DNA from: Ponticaulis profundi
GTDB lineage: Bacteria; Pseudomonadota; Alphaproteobacteria; Caulobacterales; Hyphomonadaceae
Assembly: GCF_042659465.1 (NCBI RefSeq)
Contig: NZ_JBHSSW010000002.1
Coordinates: 80,055-144,054 of the forward strand
Reading direction: 5' to 3'
Length of the DNA: 64,000 bases
Below the pieces are notes generated by a model, which was not told the origin of the DNA, did no database searches, and saw only the letters and a list, made by a program, of their open reading frames with translations. The position numbers and the translations under genes are program-made. This document shows, in pieces, positions 32,544 to 41,058 of this stretch (its first letter is position 1; each line of letters begins with the position of its first letter).

Positions 32544-34691
32544 ATGTCCGGACGCTTGAGTAAGCTTCTTGCTGCAATAATGCTTCTGCTCGCATCGGCC
32601 TGGCCGATGGCGCAGGCTTTGCCGCGTGACGCTGGTCGAGCTGTTGTTGACCTGATCGCCGACCATGAAGCGGTTGCGCCAGGCTCAACCTTTCGCGGAG
32701 CGCTTACGCTCCTGATCGATGACCAATGGCACGTTTATTGGAAGAATCCTGGCGATTCCGGTCTCCCGCCTGAGCTGATCTGGGATGAGGCAACCAATGT
32801 GCAGACCGGTGAATTCCTCTGGCCTGCGCCGCACCCGCAGCCCCTCGAAGGCCTGATGAATTACGGCTATTCTGACAAACTGGTCTTGCCGTTTGAAATT
32901 CAGGTTCCAGAGGATGCCAGCGGTGAAGTTCTGCTGACCGGCATGGCGCAATATCTGATCTGTATGGATATCTGCATCCCGGAAGAAGCGCAGGTCTTTC
33001 TGCCTGTTCCGGTCGCAGACACATCTGTCCCGAACAATGCGACACGCGCAGACTTTGCATGGGCCGAACAGCGCGTGCCGACGCCACTGGACGGCCGCGC
33101 AGTCATCGACCGCTCTGCTGGCAATGAATGGGTGCTTTCGGTCGAAAGTGATGCGTTGAACGCCGCACTTAGTGCCGATATCGAATATGTACGCTTCTTT
33201 CCGGAAGATCACCAGATTCTTCACGCACCTGAGCAAGGTTTGCGTAAGGGCGACGCGGGGCTCGCACTTACCTTACAGGAAGCTGAAGGTCTGGGCGGCG
33301 ATGGCGCGCTAGCCGGTGTGCTCGTTGTCGCGGGAACTGACAAAAGTCGCTATGCTGTAGAACTGACGGCCCAACCGGGGTCTGTTATCTCCGGAACGAA
33401 CGATAAAGCAGTCGGTATGACGACCGGCGTGCAGACACCGGATAGTAGCGCGCAGCTGACCGTCATTGGCTTACTTGGCTTTATGGCAGCGGCGTTGATT
33501 GGTGGGCTGATTCTCAATCTGATGCCTTGCGTTTTGCCCGTGCTCTTCATCAAGGCGCGCGGCGTTCTTGAACTTGCAGGCCACGATGATCAATCTGCTG
33601 TGCGCCGCCACGGTTTTTTCTATCTGGTCGGCGTTGTCACCTGCTTTCTGGTTCTGGGCGGTGTTCTCGCTGTTCTTCGGGCTGCCGGTGAGCAGGTGGG
33701 GCTTGGATTCCAGTTGCAGTACCCAGCCGTCGTGGCAGGTCTTGCTCTACTGATCTTTGTGTTGGGACTTAACATGATGGGGATATTCCATATCGGTTCA
33801 TCCCTCATGAATGTCGGATCAGATCTTGCTGCGAAGCGCGGTGGTCAGGGCGCCTTCTTTACAGGGCTTCTAGCTGCCTTTGTCGGTGCGCCCTGTGTTG
33901 GTCCGTTTCTCGGTGCTGTTACAGGCATATTGCTGACGCAGTCCTGGCTCGTCATTCTGGTTGTTTTTCTCTGCCTTGGGATTGGTATGGCATTGCCGTT
34001 TGCGCTTCTGGGTTTCTTTCCAGGCCTGGTTAAAAGTCTGCCGAAGCCGGGTGCCTGGATGGAGCGACTGAAGCAATTTTTTGCATTCCCGCTTTTCCTC
34101 ACGGCGATCTGGCTCTTGTCGGTTCTGGGAGCTCAGGCGGGAACCGGTGCAATCGTTCTGACGATTGCGGCCGCTACTGCGATTGTCTTTGGTATCTGGT
34201 TGCTGAAGACAGGTTCTGGTGAAAATGGTTCGGCTCGCATTGTGAAACCGGTTGCGTTGCTCATCGCTCTGGCGGCGTTCGTTTTGCCGATTGTGATGCT
34301 CGCTTCCACCAGTCAAGCAGATGCGCCTGTCTCCTCTGGCAGTGCCGAGGCCTATGGAGAGATCTGGTCGACAGATCGGGTCACGGCGCTGCGTGAAGAG
34401 GGCCGTCCTGTATTTATTGACTTCACGGCCAGTTGGTGTGTCACCTGCCAGGTCAATAAACGTACCACTTTGACCACTTCAAAAGTACAGGCCGCATTTG
34501 AAGAAGAGAATGTCGCCTTTCTGGTAGCGGACTGGACACGGCGAGACAAAGCGATCGGTCAGGAACTTGCAAAGCATGGCCGTGCTGGCGTGCCGCTTTA
34601 TCTCTATTATCCTGCGGGCAAGGAGAGCCCTGTTATTCTGCCGCAGATCCTTTCGCCGGATCTTATTGTACAAACAGTCCAGACGAACTGA
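32544..34691 (+). CDS. DsbD/ScsB-like thiol:disulfide interchange protein
   Basis: 715 residues. A signal peptide (~1-26) leads into a periplasmic N-terminal domain (~28-275) with the CMDIC cysteine pair, then eight membrane segments (~300-560) with the DsbD core cysteines in LMPCVLPVLF and GAPCVGPFLG, and a C-terminal thioredoxin domain (~600-715) with FTASWCVTCQ (CxxC at ~631). It would pass electrons from cytoplasmic thioredoxin through the membrane to periplasmic thiols. The N-terminal domain resembles ScsB rather than E. coli DsbD-alpha. Start follows GAGAGA. A 36-codon frame follows the stop. Confidence 0.92.
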   Translation: MSGRLSKLLAAIMLLLASAWPMAQALPRDAGRAVVDLIADHEAVAPGSTFRGALTLLIDDQWHVYWKNPGDSGLPPELIWDEATNVQTGEFLWPAPHPQPLEGLMNYGYSDKLVLPFEIQVPEDASGEVLLTGMAQYLICMDICIPEEAQVFLPVPVADTSVPNNATRADFAWAEQRVPTPLDGRAVIDRSAGNEWVLSVESDALNAALSADIEYVRFFPEDHQILHAPEQGLRKGDAGLALTLQEAEGLGGDGALAGVLVVAGTDKSRYAVELTAQPGSVISGTNDKAVGMTTGVQTPDSSAQLTVIGLLGFMAAALIGGLILNLMPCVLPVLFIKARGVLELAGHDDQSAVRRHGFFYLVGVVTCFLVLGGVLAVLRAAGEQVGLGFQLQYPAVVAGLALLIFVLGLNMMGIFHIGSSLMNVGSDLAAKRGGQGAFFTGLLAAFVGAPCVGPFLGAVTGILLTQSWLVILVVFLCLGIGMALPFALLGFFPGLVKSLPKPGAWMERLKQFFAFPLFLTAIWLLSVLGAQAGTGAIVLTIAAATAIVFGIWLLKTGSGENGSARIVKPVALLIALAAFVLPIVMLASTSQADAPVSSGSAEAYGEIWSTDRVTALREEGRPVFIDFTASWCVTCQVNKRTTLTTSKVQAAFEEENVAFLVADWTRRDKAIGQELAKHGRAGVPLYLYYPAGKESPVILPQILSPDLIVQTVQTN

Positions 34692-34732
34692 TCGTGAGCG
34701 GTAAGTCCGCGTGTATAGAGGGTAGTGTTTCG

Positions 34733-34843
34733 ATGTTTGGTAATCTGGATCGCCGTATCGGTCTCATCCTGGGCATGACCGTGGCCATCGCCCTTACCGC
34801 TGGTGCAATGATCTCTTTTACCGCGAGTGCTGGCGGCCTCTAG
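34733..34843 (+). CDS. Small single-pass membrane protein
   Basis: 36 residues: MFGNLDRRIGLILGMTVAIALTAGAMISF..., with one hydrophobic segment (~10-30). A GAGGG lies 8-12 bases upstream; a GTG at 34694 would add 13 residues. It starts 42 bases after the DsbD-like gene in the same direction. Its stop (34841-34843) overlaps the stop of the convergent gene (34840-34842). Existence is suggested by the membrane-like composition and ribosome site only. Confidence 0.4.
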   Translation: MFGNLDRRIGLILGMTVAIALTAGAMISFTASAGGL

Positions 34844-35343
34844 GAGGCCTTCTTCGAGTAGGTTTCAAACTCGATTTTGACAGCGCTACATTGCCCGCCT
34901 TCCGATAAATTTTCAGGTAGCTCAGTGGTCTCGCCCAGCATGGCAAGCTCGCTTGCCTGACTGACTATGGTCGCATCCTTCAGCATGGCGAGCAGGCGCT
35001 CTTTCGCGTCGGCGATCGCGGACGCGTCGTCTGTTTCGTGCCATTTTTCCAGCTGGACGGTGGTTTCCTCAGCCATTCCCCGGAAAATACAGCCGAGATC
35101 TTCCGGCATAGGGTGTTCAGCTGTACCAGCCTTGGAGAGGCGGGTTGCGATGCGTCCAAAACGGATCAGGTCTGTTTCCAGCGCTGCGGGCAATTCAGTG
35201 CTGCTGGTTTTTGCGAGGGTCTCGTGAAGTTCAGCGGCCTGTTCACCCCAGGCGCGCGCAAGATTGGGCGACGCGTGCGCCATCAATGTGCAACTGAAAA
35301 CGAGCGATATGATCGCTGCAGAGCATGAGACAAAATTCAACAT
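34840..35343 (-). CDS. Secreted hypothetical protein
   Basis: 167 residues. MLNFVSCSAAIISLVFSCTLMAHAS is a Sec signal peptide with an AHA-S cleavage site. The mature part is helical with a CIFRG and a final GGQC, which may form a disulfide. The ATG at 35343 is chosen because the longer frame from 35487 would bury the signal sequence. Divergent from hisS. Not recognised. Confidence 0.68.
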   Translation of the reverse strand: MLNFVSCSAAIISLVFSCTLMAHASPNLARAWGEQAAELHETLAKTSSTELPAALETDLIRFGRIATRLSKAGTAEHPMPEDLGCIFRGMAEETTVQLEKWHETDDASAIADAKERLLAMLKDATIVSQASELAMLGETTELPENLSEGGQCSAVKIEFETYSKKAS

Positions 35344-35479
35344 GGGGCGAGATTCGCATACAGGACTGAATGAAGTGTAACGCCGGAATGCGAACATCCG
35401 CAAAAGCAGTGGTTGGCAATTCGCGCGCAAAGCTCTATCCCCGCGAGTTGAATAGTGTCCATCAATGATGAACGGAAAC

Positions 35480-36955
35480 ATGGCCAAGACAAAGACACCC
35501 GCGCCGAAGTCTCTCGCCCGTAAGCCGAGAGGCTTTCAGGACAAGCGTGAAGACGTCCTCACCGCAGAACTCGAAATGATCGAGCGGGTGACGCATGTGT
35601 ATCATCTTTGGGGCTTCGAAGGCATCGAAACCAGTGCGTTTGAGTATGCTGACGCGCTTGGCAAATTTCTGCCTGATCAGGACCGCCCGAATGCAGGCGT
35701 CTTCTCGCTTCAGGACGATGACGAACAATGGATGTCGCTTCGCTATGATCTGACAGCACCTCTGGCGCGATTTGCCGGTGAGAACTGGGATACGCTGCCA
35801 AAGCCTTTCAGGCGTTATGCCTGGGGACCTGTCTGGCGCAATGAGAAGCCGGGTCCGGGGCGGTTCCGCGAGTTCATGCAGTGCGATGCCGATACGGTCG
35901 GATCCAAAGGGCCAGCGGCAGATGCTGAAATGATCGCCATGATGGCAGAAGCGTTGAAAGCAGCTGGCGCGCAGCCTGGTTCCTATGCAGTGCGGGTAAA
36001 TACGCGTGATCTGATGTCTGGCTTGCTCGACTCGATTGATGCGCGCGAAGAGGGTACACGCCTGACCGTTCTGCGTGCACTCGACAAGCTTGATCGTCTC
36101 GGCGTTGAAGGGGTGGCAGACTTGCTCGGTGAAGGCCGGGAAGACGAGTCCGGTGACTACACCAAGGGGGCTGGCCTGGACAAAGCACGCATTGACCGCG
36201 TGCTGGCCTTTGCCTCGGCTGGCAAGCCAACGCGAAGCGAAACGCTGGAAGCGATGGCTAGCGCTGTTGCGGGCAATGAAGCGTTTGATCGCGGCGTTGC
36301 GGAGCTGCGCGAAATCGACGGTCTGCTCAGCGCGCTCGGCGCACGGGACGAAGATGTTGTCTTCGATCCGACGATTGTGCGCGGTCTGGAATACTACACC
36401 GGTCCCGTGTTTGAGGGCGAGCTTCTGAACGAGATACTGGACGACAAAGGGCGTCCGGTTCGCATCGGCTCTGTTGGCGGCGGTGGTCGCTATGATGGCC
36501 TTGTGTCGCGCTTCCGTGGCGAAGAAATCCCGGCGACCGGCATGTCACTTGGCATCAGCCGTCTTGCAGCTGCGATGTCGCTGACCGGCGAGCTGGATCG
36601 CCTGTCCGGACCGGTGGTCGTTCTGGTGCTGGATCGTGAACACCTTGCGGATAGTCATGAGCTGGCCGGTACGCTGCGCCGCGCTGGCATCCGCGCCGAA
36701 GTCTATATGGGCTCGTCCGGCATGCGTCCGCAGATGAAGTATGCAGACCGTCGCGGCGCGCCTGCCGTGGTCATCGTTGGTGAGGATGAGCGCAATAAAG
36801 GTACGGTCACCATCAAGGATCTGATCGTCGGCGCTCAGAAAGCCAAGGCGATCAAGGACAACACCGAATGGCGCGAGAGCCGCCCGGGACAGGTGGAAGT
36901 CAGTCGCAGTGAGATGGTCCAGACCATTCGGAAAATGCTGGAGAGCGACCAGTGA
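35480..36955 (+). CDS. hisS: Histidyl-tRNA synthetase
   Basis: 491 residues of a class II synthetase: motif 1 region near RKPRGFQD, motif 2 FRRYAWGPVWRNEKPGPGRFREFMQCD, the HisA-box RGLEYYTGPVFE and motif 3 GGGGRYDGLVSRF...GMSLGISR, then an anticodon-binding domain (~390-490). It charges tRNA-His in the cytoplasm. The sequence is of the alphaproteobacterial type, which recognises a tRNA-His lacking G-1. ATG 35480 is used; 35465 is equally in frame. hisZ begins within its stop region (4-base overlap), so synthetase and the first step of histidine synthesis are co-expressed. Confidence 0.96.
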   Translation: MAKTKTPAPKSLARKPRGFQDKREDVLTAELEMIERVTHVYHLWGFEGIETSAFEYADALGKFLPDQDRPNAGVFSLQDDDEQWMSLRYDLTAPLARFAGENWDTLPKPFRRYAWGPVWRNEKPGPGRFREFMQCDADTVGSKGPAADAEMIAMMAEALKAAGAQPGSYAVRVNTRDLMSGLLDSIDAREEGTRLTVLRALDKLDRLGVEGVADLLGEGREDESGDYTKGAGLDKARIDRVLAFASAGKPTRSETLEAMASAVAGNEAFDRGVAELREIDGLLSALGARDEDVVFDPTIVRGLEYYTGPVFEGELLNEILDDKGRPVRIGSVGGGGRYDGLVSRFRGEEIPATGMSLGISRLAAAMSLTGELDRLSGPVVVLVLDREHLADSHELAGTLRRAGIRAEVYMGSSGMRPQMKYADRRGAPAVVIVGEDERNKGTVTIKDLIVGAQKAKAIKDNTEWRESRPGQVEVSRSEMVQTIRKMLESDQ

Positions 36956-38055
36956 ACCGTATCGAATTCGAAACCATAGGCGGCGACTGGGTCGATCCGC
37001 CTATGCTGATGCCTGCCAGCCTTCCGCTGGAGCTTTCCGGAGAGGCTGTCAGATCCCGCCTGTTGACCAGCGCTGACGCGCCGGGCGAAGAGCTGGCGCT
37101 ACGCCCGGATCTCACGCTCGCCGTCGTGCAGCATCACCTCGATCAGGGCGCACCAGGCCCGGCAAGCTATCGATATTTCGGCAAAGCTTTTCGCCAGCCC
37201 GTGTCTTCGGAAGAGCCATTGGAATTCTACCAGACGGGCTTTGAATGCCTCGGTCATGAAGATCGTATTGATCAGGATGTGATCGCACTCTCCGCACTGT
37301 GTCACGCCGTGGCGGATGCGGGCGTTGATGGTGTGCAGCTCTATCTTGGTGATATTTCGCTGTTTGCGGCCGTCGTTGAAGCGCTCAAATTATCGCCCTT
37401 CTGGAGTGACCAGCTGATCCGCGCATTCCGCCGCAAGGAAGGCATTCGCACGCTGCTAACAAATGGCACAGCGCCGCCGCGCTCCGCGCTCGCCAGTACG
37501 CTCGCTGAGGTGCCGCAGGAGCGCGCATCTGCATTGCTTGAAGAGGTTCTGGCATTCTCCGGAGGTCAGGTCATTGGCGGACGCACCAAGGAAGACATTC
37601 TCGCGCGCCTGAAACGACAGGCTGAGGCTGGACGCGAAGGTCCTCTCGACCCGAGAGCCAAACGTGTCCTCAGCGACCTCATTCAGATTGAGGGAACGCC
37701 TGAGCAATTGCTTAAACAATTGCGCACGCTCGCACAGGCGAATGATCTGGACCTTCAGGACCGGCTTGCCCGGTCTGATGCCTTTTTCACCATGCTGACG
37801 GAGCAGGACGTGCCGTTCTGGAAACAGGCGCATGTCTCGGTGCAGTTCGGACGTCGCTTTGACTATTACGATGGTCTGGTGTTCGAGCTGGCGCATACAG
37901 GTCTTGGCACCAGGCGGCCCCTGGCGGCAGGTGGGCGTTATGATGGTCTGCTCTCAAGGCTGAGCGGCGGTGCCAAAAGCCAGCCCGCTGTTGGGGGCGT
38001 TGTTCGCCCGGATCGTTTAGAGGCAGCTCTTCATCTTCAGGGGGCAGGCGCATGA
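36952..38055 (+). CDS. hisZ: ATP phosphoribosyltransferase regulatory subunit HisZ
   Basis: 367 residues, a HisRS-like fold without aminoacylation residues or anticodon domain: LRPDLTLAVVQHHL and YRYFGKAFRQP are motif 2 relatives, and GGRYDGLLSRL is the motif 3 relative. HisZ assembles with short-form HisG and makes it sensitive to histidine. Start is a GTG overlapping the hisS stop. hisG overlaps by 4 bases. Confidence 0.93.
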   Translation: MNRIEFETIGGDWVDPPMLMPASLPLELSGEAVRSRLLTSADAPGEELALRPDLTLAVVQHHLDQGAPGPASYRYFGKAFRQPVSSEEPLEFYQTGFECLGHEDRIDQDVIALSALCHAVADAGVDGVQLYLGDISLFAAVVEALKLSPFWSDQLIRAFRRKEGIRTLLTNGTAPPRSALASTLAEVPQERASALLEEVLAFSGGQVIGGRTKEDILARLKRQAEAGREGPLDPRAKRVLSDLIQIEGTPEQLLKQLRTLAQANDLDLQDRLARSDAFFTMLTEQDVPFWKQAHVSVQFGRRFDYYDGLVFELAHTGLGTRRPLAAGGRYDGLLSRLSGGAKSQPAVGGVVRPDRLEAALHLQGAGA

Positions 38056-38996
38056 CAACGCTGACACTCGCCATTCCTTCGAAGGGACGGCTCAAGGAAC
38101 AGACGGAAGCCTATCTGGCTGATTGCGGTCTCAAGCTCCGGCAGATGGGCGGTGATCGCGGCTATACAGCAACACTGGAAGGCGCGCCGAACGTCAATGT
38201 GCTGCTTCTGTCTGCCTCGGAAATTGCAAAAGGCTTGCTCGGCGGTTCGCTGCACCTAGGCGTCACCGGTGAAGATCTTCTGCGCGAGCATGCTGACAAT
38301 TTCGAAGAGGAGGCCTGGCTTCTGAAAGCGCTGGGTTTCGGGTTTGCGCGCATGGTTGTTGCGGTACCGGAAAGCTGGATTGACGTCGATACGATTGCCG
38401 ACCTCGAGGATGTCGGTCACGAGTTTCGCGCCCGCTATGGACGACGCATGCGGGTCGCCACGAAGTATCTACGTTCCTGCCGCCGTTTCTTCGCGCAGAA
38501 GGGGCTGACGCAATATCGACTGGTCGATAGCGCCGGCGCGACCGAAGCTGCGCCTGCATCAGGCTCAGCGGAATTGATCGTGGATATTACGACGACGGGC
38601 GCCACGCTGAAGGCGAATGACCTCAAGATACTTTCCGATGGCGAGATGCTGGCCTCTCAGGCGCAGTTGAGCGCTTCTCTCAAGGCTGACTGGTCAGACG
38701 AAGCCCTTCAGGCGCTGAAAGCGATTCTCGACCTGATTGAAGCGCGCCAGCTCGCCAAGCGTCGCCGAATCCTGAGTGGCAATCGTGATCTGTCTGATCA
38801 GGCTGATCGTTTTGGCGATGAGGTGAAGGCGATTGGCCTCAATCTGGTCATGCCAGCTGAATTGGTAAACTCTGCCGCGATTCAGCTTTCTGAAAACGGA
38901 TTTGGCCCACTCAGCGTGGAGAAACCCGAGTTTTTATTCTTCGATTCAAACCCGGTATTCGCAGAATTTTGTCGTGCGAAAGACGAGATTGCGTAG
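38052..38996 (+). CDS. hisG: ATP phosphoribosyltransferase catalytic subunit HisG
   Basis: 314 residues. Residues ~1-225 are the HisG catalytic domains, with LAIPSKGRLKEQ at the start and the PRPP-binding ELIVDITTTGATLKAN (~175-190). It catalyses ATP + PRPP to phosphoribosyl-ATP, the first step of histidine synthesis. The extra ~85 residues at the C-terminus are not the long-form ACT-like domain; similar extensions occur in other alphaproteobacteria. Last gene of the unit, followed 26 bases later by a terminator. Confidence 0.95.
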   Translation: MTTLTLAIPSKGRLKEQTEAYLADCGLKLRQMGGDRGYTATLEGAPNVNVLLLSASEIAKGLLGGSLHLGVTGEDLLREHADNFEEEAWLLKALGFGFARMVVAVPESWIDVDTIADLEDVGHEFRARYGRRMRVATKYLRSCRRFFAQKGLTQYRLVDSAGATEAAPASGSAELIVDITTTGATLKANDLKILSDGEMLASQAQLSASLKADWSDEALQALKAILDLIEARQLAKRRRILSGNRDLSDQADRFGDEVKAIGLNLVMPAELVNSAAIQLSENGFGPLSVEKPEFLFFDSNPVFAEFCRAKDEIA

Positions 38997-39022
38997 ATAT
39001 TCGGCACTTTACGCCCAATGTT

Positions 39023-39042
39023 CGAGCGAAATGCTCGTTTTT
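39023..39042 (+). terminator. Terminator of hisSZG
   Basis: CGAGC-GAAAT-GCTCG followed by TTTTT. Confidence 0.75.
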
Positions 39043-39080
39043 CAGTTGACAGTTTGATGAAGGTTTGGCCATATCGTTCA

Positions 39081-39147
39081 AGCAGTTCGGGAGGAAACGT
39101 CCTGCTTCATAAGAAAAAACGGCGCGGCTCAAGCTGCGCCGTTTATA
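39081..39147 (+). ncRNA. Candidate short RNA
   Basis: Downstream of TTGACA-N17/18-CATAT (39046-39075) is a ~65-base stretch with two stem-loops: AGCAG/CTGCT enclosing GGGAGGAAACG, and AAACGGCGC/GCGCCGTTT (39117-39144), the second followed by a T/A-rich tail. Size and organisation fit a small RNA with its own promoter and terminator. The -10 element is weak, so this is only a candidate. Confidence 0.33.
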
Positions 39148-39439
39148 ATTTCAGCGCCTTTTACCAGAAAATCTTTGGCTTCTTCTACGAAGACAGTTTT
39201 TGTCTACATTGAATTCAACGATTGTTGAATGCGACATTGTGTTCTTCTTTGCCAACACTTGTGGCTGCCAACTTCTGGTTGATATCTTCGATCTCTTGCG
39301 CGCAAAAAGAGAAAATATTTCACAATTTCAGAAATAAGAGCAAATAACTTGCGCGTCTGGCGAAAGGGCGCAAAGACAAATCCCAGTATTCAGGCGTCCG
39401 AGGCAGCCCGCTATCGGCTGCGTCAGCGGGAGGTGTTTT

Positions 39440-39964
39440 GTGCGAGTTGGGATATTAGTGGCAGCTGCGATCGCCGCAGGGTGTATGTGGGCGTCTTCAG
39501 CCGACGCTGAGCCATTCCGAGTACAGGACCTGACCGCTCAGCTGAAAGACGCTGGCGTTGAGAATGTTGAGGAAGCGATTCTCTTCGGCCAGCCCATGGT
39601 GAATGGACGTATAAAGAGATTTGGTTTCGTGATCGGGCTGCGCGAATGCGCGCGCGTTGGGCGTGATGATCTTTTTTGCCAGGAAGCTGCCTTCAAATCC
39701 TGTGTTATGATGGGGCCAGGCAGAACGCGAGAAGAATTGCTGGAGCTTGCCAACAAATACAATCTCTCACGTCGCATTGGCTATCTTGCGCTTGATCGCA
39801 ATGATCGCGTCGGCGCGCTGATGTGCGTTCAGCAGGTCACCGATTTTCGAGACGACAATGTGCTGGAGCGAGATGAGGTGCTTGGCTGGGAATATACGGT
39901 TGATGATTTCCGCGCCTTCCTGATCGATGAGAACATCGATTTGCTCGATCCATCGCAGTTATAA
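39440..39964 (+). CDS. Secreted YbjN-like protein
   Basis: 174 residues. A signal peptide (~1-23, cleavage near ADA-E) precedes a domain with the YbjN pattern (RRIGYLALDRNDRVGALMCVQQVTDF...WEYTVDDFRAFLID). Four cysteines are in the mature part. The family is associated with type III chaperone-like folds; its function here is unknown. The start is a GTG with a strong GGGAGG six bases upstream. A bidirectional terminator follows directly. Confidence 0.72.
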   Translation: MRVGILVAAAIAAGCMWASSADAEPFRVQDLTAQLKDAGVENVEEAILFGQPMVNGRIKRFGFVIGLRECARVGRDDLFCQEAAFKSCVMMGPGRTREELLELANKYNLSRRIGYLALDRNDRVGALMCVQQVTDFRDDNVLERDEVLGWEYTVDDFRAFLIDENIDLLDPSQL

Positions 39965-39967
39965 AAA

Positions 39968-39993
39968 AGAAACAGGCCGTGAGGCCTGTTTCT
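39968..39993. terminator. Bidirectional terminator
   Basis: AGAAACAGGCC-GTGA-GGCCTGTTTCT, a perfect 11-bp stem with an upstream A run and downstream T run. Confidence 0.85.
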
Positions 39994-40191
39994 GCCCTGG
40001 GGAGGCGAACGTGAAGTCAGGAACAAAAAGCCGGCAAGCCGCTCGGGGGTAGGGGGCAGTTTGTTGAATAGCCTGCCAGCTTCTGTCTTGAACTTACCGT
40101 TTAACAATAATAGATGATCGATAAACGTCAAGTGTAATTATCGTTATTCGATGAATTATTTTTCATCTCTTACGAATAATCTGTGATCTGA

Positions 40192-40938
40192 TCATAGTTG
40201 CAGGTGGATGTGATCATCATGTCTGGCGGCATAGCATCCCTGAAAGCGAACTTTAGGATGGTTCACATCCAATCGCTTTTGCAGGTGGGGCTCGAGAAAC
40301 ACTTTCCTTATTCGTGGATTAGCTGTCGCGGCTTCTATCAGCTTGCTGGTACGATCGATGTCGAGTTCGTGCTTGCTCCAAACACGTTGAAGCCAATTCA
40401 AATCCCAATGCAGGTCAAATCGAGTTGCAGGGCAGGCGCTGCGTCCCGTTTCATAGGCGAAATATCCGATAGGGGATCTCAGAGTTCCGCCGGGTAGCGG
40501 TCGTCCATCTGAATCTTTGTAGAAGAATGCCAGGTCAGCTTTCCTGCCGTCATTGTGTGACAAATGAGGAAGCATTGGGAAGTCGTTCAGGAAAGGAAAG
40601 CTCGCATCAAGCACACCTAGCTGTATGCCGGGAAAGCTGGTGTTCAGATCGTCGACGATGTCATTGAGCGCGCTTTTCAATTCGGGCGTGACATAGTGCC
40701 GGTTTGTCACGCAGAATATAATCCCGGCATGGGCGCCCCCCTTTTCGGGGACACAACTCAGTGGAGTGCGGCCGAAGGCTGGTGCAACCCAGATGGCCGA
40801 AATGCTCAGAACAGCATAGGAGGCGAGGCTGACAAGAAGCGATTGTCTAAACGGTCTGCCGATCAACCACGCAATACCACCTAACTGAGTTGTGGCGGTG
40901 AGGGCGATGATCACGACGCCATGTAAGGCCCATTTCAA
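40192..40938 (-). CDS. MepA-like LAS-family murein endopeptidase, membrane-anchored
   Basis: 248 residues. Two hydrophobic segments at the N-terminus (~5-27 and ~30-52) anchor it. The periplasmic part carries HLSHNDGRKADLAFF and, at the very C-terminus, ARHDDHIHLQL, the metal-binding sets of penicillin-insensitive murein endopeptidases (MepA, M74/M15-type). It should cut cross-links in peptidoglycan. Canonical MepA is a soluble periplasmic protein of ~270 residues, so the two N-terminal helices are unusual. Start ATG 40938, ribosome site weak. Confidence 0.78.
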   Translation of the reverse strand: MKWALHGVVIIALTATTQLGGIAWLIGRPFRQSLLVSLASYAVLSISAIWVAPAFGRTPLSCVPEKGGAHAGIIFCVTNRHYVTPELKSALNDIVDDLNTSFPGIQLGVLDASFPFLNDFPMLPHLSHNDGRKADLAFFYKDSDGRPLPGGTLRSPIGYFAYETGRSACPATRFDLHWDLNWLQRVWSKHELDIDRTSKLIEAATANPRIRKVFLEPHLQKRLDVNHPKVRFQGCYAARHDDHIHLQL

Positions 40939-40996
40939 TATTCTGATCGGTCACTCTCCACCATCTGCGATGGGGAGAGTGGAAGAGATAAATGAC

Positions 40997-41026
40997 AAAA
41001 AAACGGCGGTCCGAAGACCGCCGTTT
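40997..41026 (-). terminator. Terminator of groESL
   Basis: AAACGGCGGTC-CGAA-GACCGCCGTTT, an 11-bp perfect stem, followed on the minus strand by TTTT after the stem's own TTT. 33 bases past the groEL stop. Confidence 0.93.
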
Positions 41027-41058
41027 CTGTTCTTTGCCGTTTTGGGCAGGGGGTGAGC

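Larger units (their letters stand above)
38997..39439. other. Intergenic region after hisG
   Basis: 443 bases holding a hisG terminator (39023-39042), a perfect TTGACA -35 element (39046-39051) with a CATAT-type -10, a possible short RNA ending in a second hairpin (39117-39144), and an A/T-rich stretch before the YbjN-like gene. A 64-codon frame through this area has no start signal and spans both hairpins. Confidence 0.5.
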
